Positions 1-5,742 of a stretch of 7,742 nucleotides of DNA are shown piece after piece. Location of the stretch: NCBI GenBank assembly GCA_964345225.1, contig CAYFQB010000006.1, positions 1-7,742 of the forward strand, read 5' to 3'. Both the position numbers and the translations under genes were made by a program. The DNA is from CAYFQB01 sp964345225 (GTDB lineage Bacteria > Nitrospirota > Thermodesulfovibrionia > Thermodesulfovibrionales > UBA6898). The notes beneath the pieces were generated by a model. The model was given only the letters and a program-made list of their open reading frames with translations, was not told the origin of the DNA and did no database searches. The stretch's first letter is position 1; every line of letters starts with the position of its first letter.

Positions 1-270
1 GAAACTGTTGGCGTCTCGGGCATTATATATACTGACATTTCAAGAGACGGCATGCTTACAGGCCCGAATATATCGGCAACGAAAGAACTGGTTAATACAG
101 TGAATATACCTGTCATTGCCTCTGGTGGTATTGCAACCACAGAAGATATCATAAATCTTTTAAAGATAGAAAAACTCTGGGGCGTAATAACCGGCAAGGC
201 TATTTATTCTGGTTTACTTGATTTGAGAAAAGCCATAAAAATATCAACGAACAATGAGCAAATAGTATAA
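1..270 (+). CDS. hisA: HisA, C-terminal part: phosphoribosylformimino-5-aminoimidazole carboxamide ribotide isomerase
   Basis: The gene is open from base 1 in frame 1 and ends with TAA at 268-270, so only the last 89 codons are present and the start lies outside the window. HisA is a cytoplasmic (beta/alpha)8-barrel isomerase that opens the ribose ring of ProFAR to give PRFAR, the substrate of HisF. The visible part starts in the second half-barrel with YTDISRDGMLTGPN, the conserved loop around the sixth strand. It continues with IPVIASGGI, the first of two phosphate-binding loops, and GVITGKAIYSG, the second, as expected near the C-terminus of the family. hisF follows 67 bp downstream on the same strand, which is the usual pairing. 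The family call is firm; nothing can be said about the N-terminal half or the promoter. Confidence 0.95.
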   Translation, partial: ETVGVSGIIYTDISRDGMLTGPNISATKELVNTVNIPVIASGGIATTEDIINLLKIEKLWGVITGKAIYSGLLDLRKAIKISTNNEQIV

Positions 271-337
271 TAGAAAATTGGATTATTTTTAAATCTGTCT
301 GTAATAATAAAATATATCACTCTTCAAGGTTCTCACG

Positions 338-1156
338 ATGCTTGCTAAACGAATAATTCCATGCCTTGACGTAAAAGACGGTCGGGTTGTCAAAGGTGTC
401 AGCTTTGTAAATCTGCGCGATGCAGGAGACCCTGTTAAAAATGCAAAGTTCTATGATGAACAGGGAGCTGATGAACTTATATTCCTGGATATTACTGCCT
501 CACACGAAAAGAGAAAGATAATCCTGGATGTTGTTATGAGAACCGCAAAAGACGTATTTATGCCCCTTACAGTCGGTGGTGGCATCAAATCCTTCACTGA
601 TATCAGAGACCTCCTCAATGCAGGGTGTGATAAGGTCTCGATAAACACAACTGCGGTTAAAGACCCGCTTTTTATCAGCCGTGCTGCTGAGAAATTCGGG
701 AGTCAGTGTATTGTAGTTGCAATCGATGCTAAGAGGGTAGTCAGAAGTCAGAAGTCAGAAGTCAGAAGTCAGGATATACCAGGAGAACTTTCATTAACAT
801 CAGAATCAATATGGGAAGTATATACACATGGAGGCAGAAAACCAAGGGGATTAGATACGATCAAATGGGCAAAAAAAGTTGAAGAGCTTGGAGCAGGGGA
901 AATAATGTTAACGAGTATGGACAAAGATGGTACCAAGGATGGATATGATATAGAATTAACTCGTAGTGTCTCCAAGACACTCTCCATCCCGGTCATTGCT
1001 TCAGGTGGCGCAGGGAACCTCCAACACTTGTATATGGCGCTTGCAAAAGGCAAGGCAGACGCTGTACTCGCTGCATCCATATTCCACTTCAGGGAATATA
1101 CAATCAGAGAGGCTAAAGAATATCTTAGATCAAAAAGAGTTCCTGTAAGGCTATAA
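338..1156 (+). CDS. hisF: HisF: imidazole glycerol phosphate synthase cyclase subunit, with a repeat-encoded insertion
   Basis: HisF joins HisH-derived ammonia to PRFAR, giving imidazole glycerol phosphate and AICAR, in the cytoplasm. The barrel is complete: IIPCLDV with catalytic Asp11, LTVGGGIKS near 78-85 (first phosphate site), VVAIDAKR with catalytic Asp130, WEVYTHGGRKP near 159-169, LTSMDKDGTKDGYD near 191-204 and IPVIASGGAG near 217-226 (second phosphate site). The product is 272 aa against about 253 for the family. The excess sits at residues 135 to about 157, directly after Asp130, and begins VRSQKSEVRSQ. It is encoded by a 7-bp tandem repeat at 739-773. All barrel motifs after it are in frame, so the gene looks intact. 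ATG 338 was chosen because the protein starts exactly at the family N-terminus; AAGG lies about 8 bases upstream. The 3' end overlaps the convergent PP-loop gene by 6 bp. hisH is not in the window. Confidence 0.97.
   Translation: MLAKRIIPCLDVKDGRVVKGVSFVNLRDAGDPVKNAKFYDEQGADELIFLDITASHEKRKIILDVVMRTAKDVFMPLTVGGGIKSFTDIRDLLNAGCDKVSINTTAVKDPLFISRAAEKFGSQCIVVAIDAKRVVRSQKSEVRSQDIPGELSLTSESIWEVYTHGGRKPRGLDTIKWAKKVEELGAGEIMLTSMDKDGTKDGYDIELTRSVSKTLSIPVIASGGAGNLQHLYMALAKGKADAVLAASIFHFREYTIREAKEYLRSKRVPVRL
739..773 (+). repeat. Tandem heptanucleotide repeat inside hisF
   Basis: Four perfect copies of AGTCAGA (739-766) are followed by a fifth copy with one substitution (AGTCAGG, 767-773). Because 7 is not a multiple of 3, three units (21 bp) are needed to repeat the reading, which gives the residues VRSQKSE then VRSQ. 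Gain or loss of one or two units would shift the hisF frame; a change of three units would add or remove seven residues. The same AGTNRRN pattern is seen on the minus strand at 2298-2381. Confidence 0.95.
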
Positions 1157-2191
1157 ACGTGATGCGTAATCTGTAATACGTGAAGGGTGTTTCCCTATTC
1201 TCAACACTTCAATAATATCATCGCTTGCAGGTGAAACCTTTAATCTATATACAACATCCTCATTAAAGACCTTTACGTCCGCTAGATTAAGTCTCCTTGC
1301 ATCAGAATATCTTGCACATATAGATGCAGCAGTTCTTATAATCTCTTCAGTAGCATATCCTCTTATAATCGCAATAGGACTTCCAAAGCCCTCAACCCTT
1401 AAGAACATCATTTTATTATCTTTTATTTTAATTAACGCCTCATTCTCAGTCTTGTTTCTGCCAACAATTACTTTACACCCGGTTGACAATCTGAAATGTC
1501 TCCCCAGTCTCAAAAGAGAAAGGTCTTCAATAGAAGGATCCGGATCATGATCAAGAAGTTCCCTGAGCCTGTATGAATAATTGGGCTCTGTTAGCAAACA
1601 CCCCCCTGCTGGTGCTGGATAATCATTAAGGCCGAATTCTTTTGCAAGCGCTATCTGGGGTTTCCTTGAACGGCCGCTAAAATCATATAACAGTTCTCTT
1701 TTTATAATACCTGTTTCTTCGGGGATGGTCTGTTTGAGCAATTTTGAGCTCAGGGGTCTTAAAACATAACCTTTTAATCCCGCTTCCCTGTCAATTATAT
1801 TAAGTGCGTCTCTTCTCTGACTCATAGGTCGCTGACCAAGGACTTCTCCTGTTATGATAAATTCAGCACCGGTCATATTCATGAATTCTTTTGCCTCTTC
1901 GAGCATTAGAATCCTGCAGTCCATGCATGGGTTCATGTTCCTGCCATACCCGAATTTGGGGTTCTTCACAATCTCGATAAATTTTTCCGAAAGATGACTT
2001 AGTTTTACTTCAAAACCAAATTCCTCGGAAGTTGAAAAACCAAGTCTTGAGCATGAAGATCTGTCGGAAATATCGCATCCGAAATGAGTCAGAAAGGTAA
2101 CAGCCTTCACCTCGATATCCTGCCTTAACACAGTCAGAATAGCGAGTGTGCTGTCCAAGCCTCCTGAATATAATGCTATAGCCTTGGTCAT
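1151..2191 (-). CDS. PP-loop ATPase of the tRNA-thiolation type (ThiI/MnmA-like) with an NFACT-R-like C-terminal domain
   Basis: This is a 346-aa cytoplasmic protein. The N-terminus IALYSGGLDST holds the PP-loop SGGxDS (residues 9-14) that binds ATP and adenylates a substrate base. GRNMNPCMDCRILM (residues 83-96, Cys89 and Cys92) and PAPAGGCLLTE (Cys197) provide cysteines placed much like the two catalytic cysteines of MnmA-type thiouridylases. TGEVLGQRPMSQ (113-124) is another well-conserved block. From about residue 220 a separate domain follows, with GRHFRLSTGCKVIVGRNKTENE, resembling the RNA-binding NFACT-R (DUF814-like) module. Relatives are often named ThiI-like or thiouridylase, but the exact tRNA position and sulfur donor are not known from sequence. 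It lies 171 bp downstream of the heptose kinase on the same strand. A Shine-Dalgarno is poor (GAAAG about 14 bases upstream). The last dozen residues are encoded by period-7-like DNA, and the stop overlaps the hisF stop. Confidence 0.85.
   Translation of the reverse strand: MTKAIALYSGGLDSTLAILTVLRQDIEVKAVTFLTHFGCDISDRSSCSRLGFSTSEEFGFEVKLSHLSEKFIEIVKNPKFGYGRNMNPCMDCRILMLEEAKEFMNMTGAEFIITGEVLGQRPMSQRRDALNIIDREAGLKGYVLRPLSSKLLKQTIPEETGIIKRELLYDFSGRSRKPQIALAKEFGLNDYPAPAGGCLLTEPNYSYRLRELLDHDPDPSIEDLSLLRLGRHFRLSTGCKVIVGRNKTENEALIKIKDNKMMFLRVEGFGSPIAIIRGYATEEIIRTAASICARYSDARRLNLADVKVFNEDVVYRLKVSPASDDIIEVLRIGKHPSRITDYASRL
1158..1185 (-). repeat. Degenerate period-7 array at the 3' end of the PP-loop gene
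   Basis: On the plus strand the bases read CGTGATG, CGTAATC, TGTAATA, CGTGAAG, that is, four successive units of the form NGTRAWN. In the minus-strand gene they encode most of the C-terminal tail SRITDYASR. The array is short and degenerate, so chance is a real alternative. It is listed because two clearer heptad arrays occur in the same window. Confidence 0.45.
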
Positions 2192-2194
2192 GTT

Positions 2195-2216
2195 TTATTT
2201 TGTTCTTTCAAAATAA
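2195..2216 (-). other. AT-rich inverted repeat just upstream of the PP-loop gene
   Basis: TTATTTTG (2195-2202) and CAAAATAA (2209-2216) are perfect inverted repeats with a 6-base loop, ending 3 bases before the ATG of the minus-strand PP-loop gene. In the mRNA this would be a weak hairpin over the ribosome-binding region, which also lacks a good Shine-Dalgarno. It might lower translation initiation, but a chance AT-rich palindrome is equally possible. Confidence 0.4.
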
Positions 2217-2264
2217 TTTTAAATAGAATAATTATCTTTAAACTGTTACGTATTTAGTTTGTTT

Positions 2265-2291
2265 GGTTTCTCTAGTTTCTCTGGTTTCTCG
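2265..2291. repeat. Nine-base tandem repeat in the intergenic region
   Basis: Three successive 9-mers, GGTTTCTCT, AGTTTCTCT and GGTTTCTCG, differ by one or two bases (AGAGAAACC-type on the other strand). They sit between the PP-loop gene start and the heptad array. The two arrays together fill most of 2265-2381. Confidence 0.8.
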
Positions 2292-2297
2292 GGTTCG

Positions 2298-2381
2298 CCC
2301 TGCTCCCTGCTCTTTGCTTTTTTCTGCCTACTGCTTACTGCCTACTGCCTACTTTTTACCCATTACTCCTCACTCCTTACT
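2298..2381 (-). repeat. Twelve-unit degenerate heptad array across the 3' end of the heptose kinase gene
   Basis: Read on the minus strand in 7-base steps from 2381 down to 2298, the units are AGTAAGG, AGTGAGG, AGTAATG, GGTAAAA, AGTAGGC (twice), AGTAAGC, AGTAGGC, AGAAAAA, AGCAAAG and AGCAGGG (twice). All begin with a purine plus G and keep register for 84 bp. The kinase's last codons (VRSEE) and its stop at 2363-2365 lie inside the first three units. The rest is intergenic. The pattern matches the AGTCAGA array in hisF. Confidence 0.88.
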
Positions 2382-3358
2382 CTAAAAGACTTTAGTAACT
2401 CTTCTGGCGTTGCCACCGCTGTCCCTACTTCACCGACAACTATTCCCGCTGCGTGATTTGCTATTACAGCAGCTTCTTCCATGCTCGCCCCTGCTGCATA
2501 TGCAAGGGTGAAAGCCGAAATAACGGTATCACCAGCACCTGTTACATCATAGACCTTCTTTGCAACCGTGGGAATATGAGTAACTTTATTCTTTTCAAAC
2601 AGGCTCATGCCATCCTTACCCCTTGTAATAAGAACAGCTTTGCAGCCAAGCTTTTTCTTTAATATTCTTCCGGCAGCAAGAAGTGTCTTCTCGTCTTTAA
2701 TCTCGATATTGGAACTGCTCGATGCTTCTTTTACATTGGGTGTTATTAACGATACGCCCCTGTAAAAACTGAAGTTCCCTATCTTTGGGTCAACAGCAAT
2801 AAATATACCGGTTCGGGCTGTCGCCGATTTCTTAGCCTTGGATTTATCCAGGATGCTTCGAATAAGCTCTGCAGAAACCATACCTTTTTTGTAATCGGAT
2901 ATTATTATTGCGTCATAACTGCGGAATATTGAATTTATATATTTTACAATACCTTTTAGTATCTTGCCTTCGACGTTTTTGCTGTCCTCCCTGTCAAACC
3001 TGACAACTTGCTGGTTATGTGCAATAACCCGTGTCTTTACAGTTGTTGGCCTGTTCGAGACAAATATGCCATTACAGTCCACACCTTTCTGCTCCATCAT
3101 GCTCACAAGTGTCTTGCCAGCTATATCTCTACCGTTAATACCTATGACTGCCACCTCTCCTCCAAGCGAGCCTATATTGTGGGCAACATTTGCAGCTCCA
3201 CCAAGCAAAAAACTCTCCCTTCCAACTTCAACGACAGGTACAGGAGCCTCAGGAGAAATCCTGTTCACTTTTCCCCAAATATAATGGTCAAGGATTAAGT
3301 CGCCTATTACAAGAATTTTTTTATTTTTAAATTCCCTGATAATTTCAAGAATATTCAT
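2363..3358 (-). CDS. hldA: D-glycero-beta-D-manno-heptose-7-phosphate kinase (RfaE domain I / HldA type)
   Basis: This 331-aa PfkB-family sugar kinase phosphorylates heptose 7-phosphate at C1 to give heptose 1,7-bisphosphate for ADP-heptose, the LPS inner-core precursor. Visible signatures are VIGDLILDHYIWG (17-29), the substrate-binding start typical of RfaE; SPEAPVPVVEV (35-45); LGGAANVA (52-59); IISDYKKGM (152-160); ITPNVKE (205-211); and DVTGAGDT (271-278), the anion-hole motif with the catalytic Asp277. There is no nucleotidyltransferase domain after it, so this is the separate kinase rather than the bifunctional HldE of enterics; the adenylyltransferase must be elsewhere. ATG 3358 matches the family N-terminus, but no convincing Shine-Dalgarno precedes it. 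The last five residues come from a heptad repeat. It is divergent from the transporter unit and is followed by the PP-loop gene. Confidence 0.94.
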   Translation of the reverse strand: MNILEIIREFKNKKILVIGDLILDHYIWGKVNRISPEAPVPVVEVGRESFLLGGAANVAHNIGSLGGEVAVIGINGRDIAGKTLVSMMEQKGVDCNGIFVSNRPTTVKTRVIAHNQQVVRFDREDSKNVEGKILKGIVKYINSIFRSYDAIIISDYKKGMVSAELIRSILDKSKAKKSATARTGIFIAVDPKIGNFSFYRGVSLITPNVKEASSSSNIEIKDEKTLLAAGRILKKKLGCKAVLITRGKDGMSLFEKNKVTHIPTVAKKVYDVTGAGDTVISAFTLAYAAGASMEEAAVIANHAAGIVVGEVGTAVATPEELLKSFRVRSEE

Positions 3359-3462
3359 AGTTATTAATATAACCTACTGTGATTTAAAAATTAAACCTTT
3401 TTACTGAAAAATATCTTATCATTTTCCTTATTTTTGTGTTATCTTAATTAACAAATCCCATT

Positions 3463-3520
3463 AGAAAGGGCAGGGCTTTAGGGGTTTATAGCATCCATGC
3501 CATAAATAGCGGCCCTTTCT
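3463..3520 (+). promoter_or_regulatory. Two-part hairpin in the divergent intergenic region, possible structured leader
   Basis: AGAAAGGGC (3463-3471) pairs perfectly with GCCCTTTCT (3512-3520). Nested inside is a second arm pair, TTTATaGCAT (3485-3494) against ATGCcATAAA (3497-3506), with one mismatch. There is no U-tract after the outer stem, so it is not a simple terminator. It lies about 210 bp before the first gene of the transporter unit and about 105 bp upstream of the kinase gene on the other strand. It could be a leader RNA element or an operator. I could not match it to a riboswitch class I know. Confidence 0.5.
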
Positions 3521-3521
3521 T

Positions 3522-3560
3522 ACGGGGTAAATTCTTATACTTAAAAATAAGGAGGGTGAT
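3522..3560 (+). other. Orphan translation-initiation-like module (first copy)
   Basis: ACGGGGTAAA (3522-3531) followed by AAGGAGGGTGAT (3549-3560), an excellent Shine-Dalgarno, is not followed by any ATG, GTG or TTG at a usable distance. The GTG within the Shine-Dalgarno itself would give only nine codons. The same ACGGGGTAAA recurs at 3697-3706 before the functional Shine-Dalgarno of the next gene. It may be a relic start region or part of RNA folding. Confidence 0.45.
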
Positions 3561-3611
3561 TAGATTATATATTTCAATTTATTAAAAATTATTCACTCAG
3601 TTAGAGAAAGA

Positions 3612-3637
3612 CACCGATAAAATCGGTGGTAATTACC
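3612..3637 (+). other. Hairpin plus adjacent palindrome upstream of the transporter unit
   Basis: CACCGAT (3612-3618) and ATCGGTG (3622-3628) form a perfect 7-bp stem with an AAA loop. The overlapping GGTAATTACC (3628-3637) is a perfect 10-bp palindrome. The first could be an RNA hairpin and the second a dimeric-regulator operator. Neither assignment is proven. Confidence 0.5.
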
Positions 3638-3675
3638 TTATTAAAGCAGAAGGTTGTATAATGTTCCAGTTAGTG

Positions 3676-3728
3676 CCGTTAGATAGTAACCATATAACGG
3701 GGTAAACCAAAGATTTAAGGGGGTGAAT
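3676..3728 (+). promoter_or_regulatory. Hairpin and ribosome-binding region of the first small gene
   Basis: CCGTTA (3676-3681) pairs with TAACGG (3695-3700). It is followed by the repeated ACGGGGTAAA (3697-3706) and a strong Shine-Dalgarno AAGGGGGTGA (3717-3726), with the ATG at 3731. The stem ends about 17 bases before the Shine-Dalgarno, so it could affect translation of the small membrane protein. Confidence 0.5.
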
Positions 3729-3730
3729 TT

Positions 3731-3922
3731 ATGCAGGGAGAAGAAAAGGAAAAATATGGAACAGGGTCTCTGACCGGTGGTGAATATGAGGCCGAAGATG
3801 TTTTTGCAGGCGCTGAACCATGGACATCCACTGAAACAAAACTTATCATATGGTCTTTTATTGCTGCAGTAATCTCGCTTGTATTATTTGGAATTCTCAT
3901 CAATGTTTATATTTTGAATTAG
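3731..3922 (+). CDS. Small single-span membrane protein of unknown function, first gene of the transporter unit
   Basis: This 63-aa protein is not one I recognise. Residues 1-36 are polar and acidic, rich in Glu and Gly (EEKEKYGTGSLTGGEYEAED), without a signal peptide. Residues 37-60 form one clear hydrophobic helix (LIIWSFIAAVISLVLFGILINVYIL) that ends almost at the C-terminus, so it is likely a tail-anchored type protein with its acidic N-terminus probably in the cytoplasm. It has a very strong Shine-Dalgarno (AAGGGGGTGA) 4 bases before the ATG. It is 16 bp upstream of the 81-aa gene and in the same unit as the PSE transporter. Small one-helix proteins beside transporters are often accessory subunits, and that is the inferred role here. 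Good ribosome-binding site, hydrophobic segment and tight spacing argue that it is a real gene. Confidence 0.75.
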   Translation: MQGEEKEKYGTGSLTGGEYEAEDVFAGAEPWTSTETKLIIWSFIAAVISLVLFGILINVYILN

Positions 3923-3938
3923 GAAAGGCTTAACAGTA

Positions 3939-4184
3939 ATGATTGAATTAATTATTAGCCATGACGGTACAAACTGGACTGCGAAGAATGACTTTTTAAG
4001 TGCATCCGCAGCAACACTTGAAGAGCTTGATATAAACGTTGGAAAACTTTTGAGTAAAAATGGGTATATTGAAAAAGGGCAAAAGTTAAAAGTGTTTATG
4101 GCTTTTGATAATTCAACTATTCCTCAGTGGATCCGTCAGTATGCCCAGCATTATTTCAACAGGATTGTAGAGGTAAAAGGCTAG
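3939..4184 (+). CDS. Small soluble alpha/beta protein of unknown function in the transporter unit (possibly DUF5395-like)
   Basis: This 81-aa protein has no membrane segment or signal peptide. It starts with a beta-like strand pair, MIELIISHDGTNWTAKND. A helix follows (ATLEELDINVGKLLSKNGY, about 25-43), then a strand (QKLKVFMAFD, about 48-57) and a final amphipathic helix (IPQWIRQYAQHYFNRIVEV). The opening (strand, HDG-x-W, then 'TLEELD') recalls small DUF5395-type proteins; that match is from memory and tentative. It has a good Shine-Dalgarno (AGGAAAGG) about 10 bases before the ATG. It lies between the one-helix protein (16 bp gap) and the PSE transporter (57 bp gap), so a regulatory or assembly role for the transporter is a reasonable inference. 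No catalytic motif is visible. Confidence 0.8.
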   Translation: MIELIISHDGTNWTAKNDFLSASAATLEELDINVGKLLSKNGYIEKGQKLKVFMAFDNSTIPQWIRQYAQHYFNRIVEVKG

Positions 4185-4241
4185 AAGAATGTTAAATGAT
4201 TATTAATAACAAGGCATTAAAAAATAAATTGGAGGACCTAA

Positions 4242-5720
4242 ATGGCAGATCTTGCAAATAGAAAATGGTATACAGGGATGAGTACCCAGGAAGACTGGTG
4301 GGCAGTTTGGCTGGGATTAACTTTTTTCTTTTTGGGATTTTTGTCCATATCAGGGGTTGACCTTGTTGGATGGGTTGCTTATCCGTCTAAATGGGGGGGA
4401 ACAGTTCCTTTTGCTAAAGCTCTAAAGCCCCTCGGCAAGTCTTATAAGGGATTGGGGCCAATAGGCAGTCTGATAGTGACCTATGTTTTATTTACTATTG
4501 CCACATGTATTGGCGCAGCCTCTATGCGATGGAATGTAAAAAAATTTTTTATAGGCTGGACTTTCATCTTTTCTCTTACTTATATTGTATGGATTGTTGG
4601 ACATCATGCATTCTTGGCTGCAAATGTGACCAATAGGGCTAAATACGGTCTGTCCTCTAGCCTCTCCCTTGGTGGAGGAGGCTCCTTCATTCTCGCCTTG
4701 ATTGTGGGGCTTATTATTGGAAACTTCTTTAAGAAACTAGCAGCCTTTCTGAGTGAGGCTGCCAAGCCTGAATGGTTTATCAAGACTGCTATAGTATTTC
4801 TTGGAGTCAAGGTCGGATATATGGCTATGAAGGCTGCCGGCTTTGTATTTGAGCTGGCCCTGGCCGGTGCAGCAGCAACCATAGTGGCATATCTCATATT
4901 CTGGCCTGGAACGTATCTAATCTCAAGAAAGCTTTTTAAGTTACCCCGCAAGATGGCAGCTGTTCTATCCTCAGGTATCTCTATATGCGGCGTTTCTGCT
5001 GCTGTAGCTACCGGTGGAGCAGTTCGTGCAAAACCTTTAATTCCTGTTATGGTTTCTACATTAATCGTAGTTTATGCGGTCATAGAGCTTGTAATCCTGC
5101 CACCTATCTTTACAGCTACAATGATTAATGAGCCCATTGTAGCTGGTGCTTCAATGGGAATGGCAGTAAAAACAGATGGTGCTGACGCTGCTGCCGGTGC
5201 AGTAATGGATGAGCTTATGCGGAATAAAAAAGAAAACTTAGATGGCACTAAATGGGAGGAAGGCTGGATAACAACAAGCGCTGTTATGACCAAGATATGG
5301 ATAGACATGTTTATAGGCCTCTGGGCCTTTATACTTGCAATCGTCTGGGTTTATAGAATCGAACGGCGACCCGGAGAACGTGTACCGTTTTCAGAGGTAT
5401 GGCACAGGTTCCCAAAATTCGTATTGGGCTATTTCTTCACATGGTTTGTTTACCTGGGGATTCTTTTCCTTGCGCCGAGCCTTTCTGATGCTGCCAAGGT
5501 TGGGGCGGTACCGGTTGAGAAGGGTATGAGGAAGCTCTTCTTCATGCTCACCTTTGTAAGCATAGGAATAATAACTAACTTCAAAACTCTTGCAGAGGCT
5601 AAATTTGGAAAGATGATATTTGTATACTTTATTGCGCTTTTCCTGTTTATAATTCCTGTTGCCATTATTGTTGGCTATATCTTCCATCACGGCATGACTG
5701 TTCCGACAATAACTCCTTAA
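4242..5720 (+). CDS. PSE/YeiH-family inner-membrane transporter (putative sulfate exporter, UPF0324), long form
   Basis: This is a 492-aa polytopic membrane protein. The family signature is SSGISICGVSAAVATGGAVRAK (residues 243-264), corresponding to the GxSICGxSA block of YeiH/UPF0324 proteins (Pfam Cons_hypoth698, PSE transporters). LTFVSIGIITNFKTLAE (436-452) matches the second conserved half-repeat. Hydrophobic segments lie near 20-45, 75-95, 102-127, 147-163, 180-222, 240-262, 268-290, 352-371, 393-411, 432-447 and 458-481, so about 11-12 helices. Typical members have about 340 residues. This one carries an N-terminal extension of roughly 140 residues with about three helices and a charged loop near 322-345. 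It has a strong GGAGG Shine-Dalgarno 7 bases before the ATG. It is last in a three-gene unit and is followed by a hairpin terminator. Substrate: an anion such as sulfate or a sulfonate-derived product is the family assumption, poorly tested experimentally. Confidence 0.9.
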   Translation: MADLANRKWYTGMSTQEDWWAVWLGLTFFFLGFLSISGVDLVGWVAYPSKWGGTVPFAKALKPLGKSYKGLGPIGSLIVTYVLFTIATCIGAASMRWNVKKFFIGWTFIFSLTYIVWIVGHHAFLAANVTNRAKYGLSSSLSLGGGGSFILALIVGLIIGNFFKKLAAFLSEAAKPEWFIKTAIVFLGVKVGYMAMKAAGFVFELALAGAAATIVAYLIFWPGTYLISRKLFKLPRKMAAVLSSGISICGVSAAVATGGAVRAKPLIPVMVSTLIVVYAVIELVILPPIFTATMINEPIVAGASMGMAVKTDGADAAAGAVMDELMRNKKENLDGTKWEEGWITTSAVMTKIWIDMFIGLWAFILAIVWVYRIERRPGERVPFSEVWHRFPKFVLGYFFTWFVYLGILFLAPSLSDAAKVGAVPVEKGMRKLFFMLTFVSIGIITNFKTLAEAKFGKMIFVYFIALFLFIIPVAIIVGYIFHHGMTVPTITP

Positions 5721-5742
5721 TAACTTAATAATGATTAATTTT

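Noticed and set aside
266..271. TATAAT at the hisA stop as a -10 box for hisF
   Set aside because: No acceptable -35 box 16-18 bases upstream and the genes are probably co-transcribed.
739..773. CRISPR-like array
   Set aside because: The units are 7 bp with no spacers; it is a simple tandem repeat.
769..1080. Minus-strand open frame of 103 codons inside hisF
   Set aside because: Antisense to conserved hisF codons, no ribosome-binding site, Ser/Pro-rich shadow composition.
2259..2456. Plus-strand open frame of 65 codons
   Set aside because: It is a translation of the 9-base and 7-base repeats (Phe/Ser/Leu rich) with no family features.
2964..3298. Two plus-strand open frames opposite the heptose kinase
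   Set aside because: Both are antisense to the strongly conserved kinase and have no initiation signals.
3536..3541. TATACT as a -10 box for the transporter unit
   Set aside because: No matching -35 element could be found at a standard distance, so a promoter is not claimed.
3463..3728. Known riboswitch (fluoride, c-di-GMP, SAM, ZTP types considered)
   Set aside because: The conserved core bases of these classes as I know them are not present.
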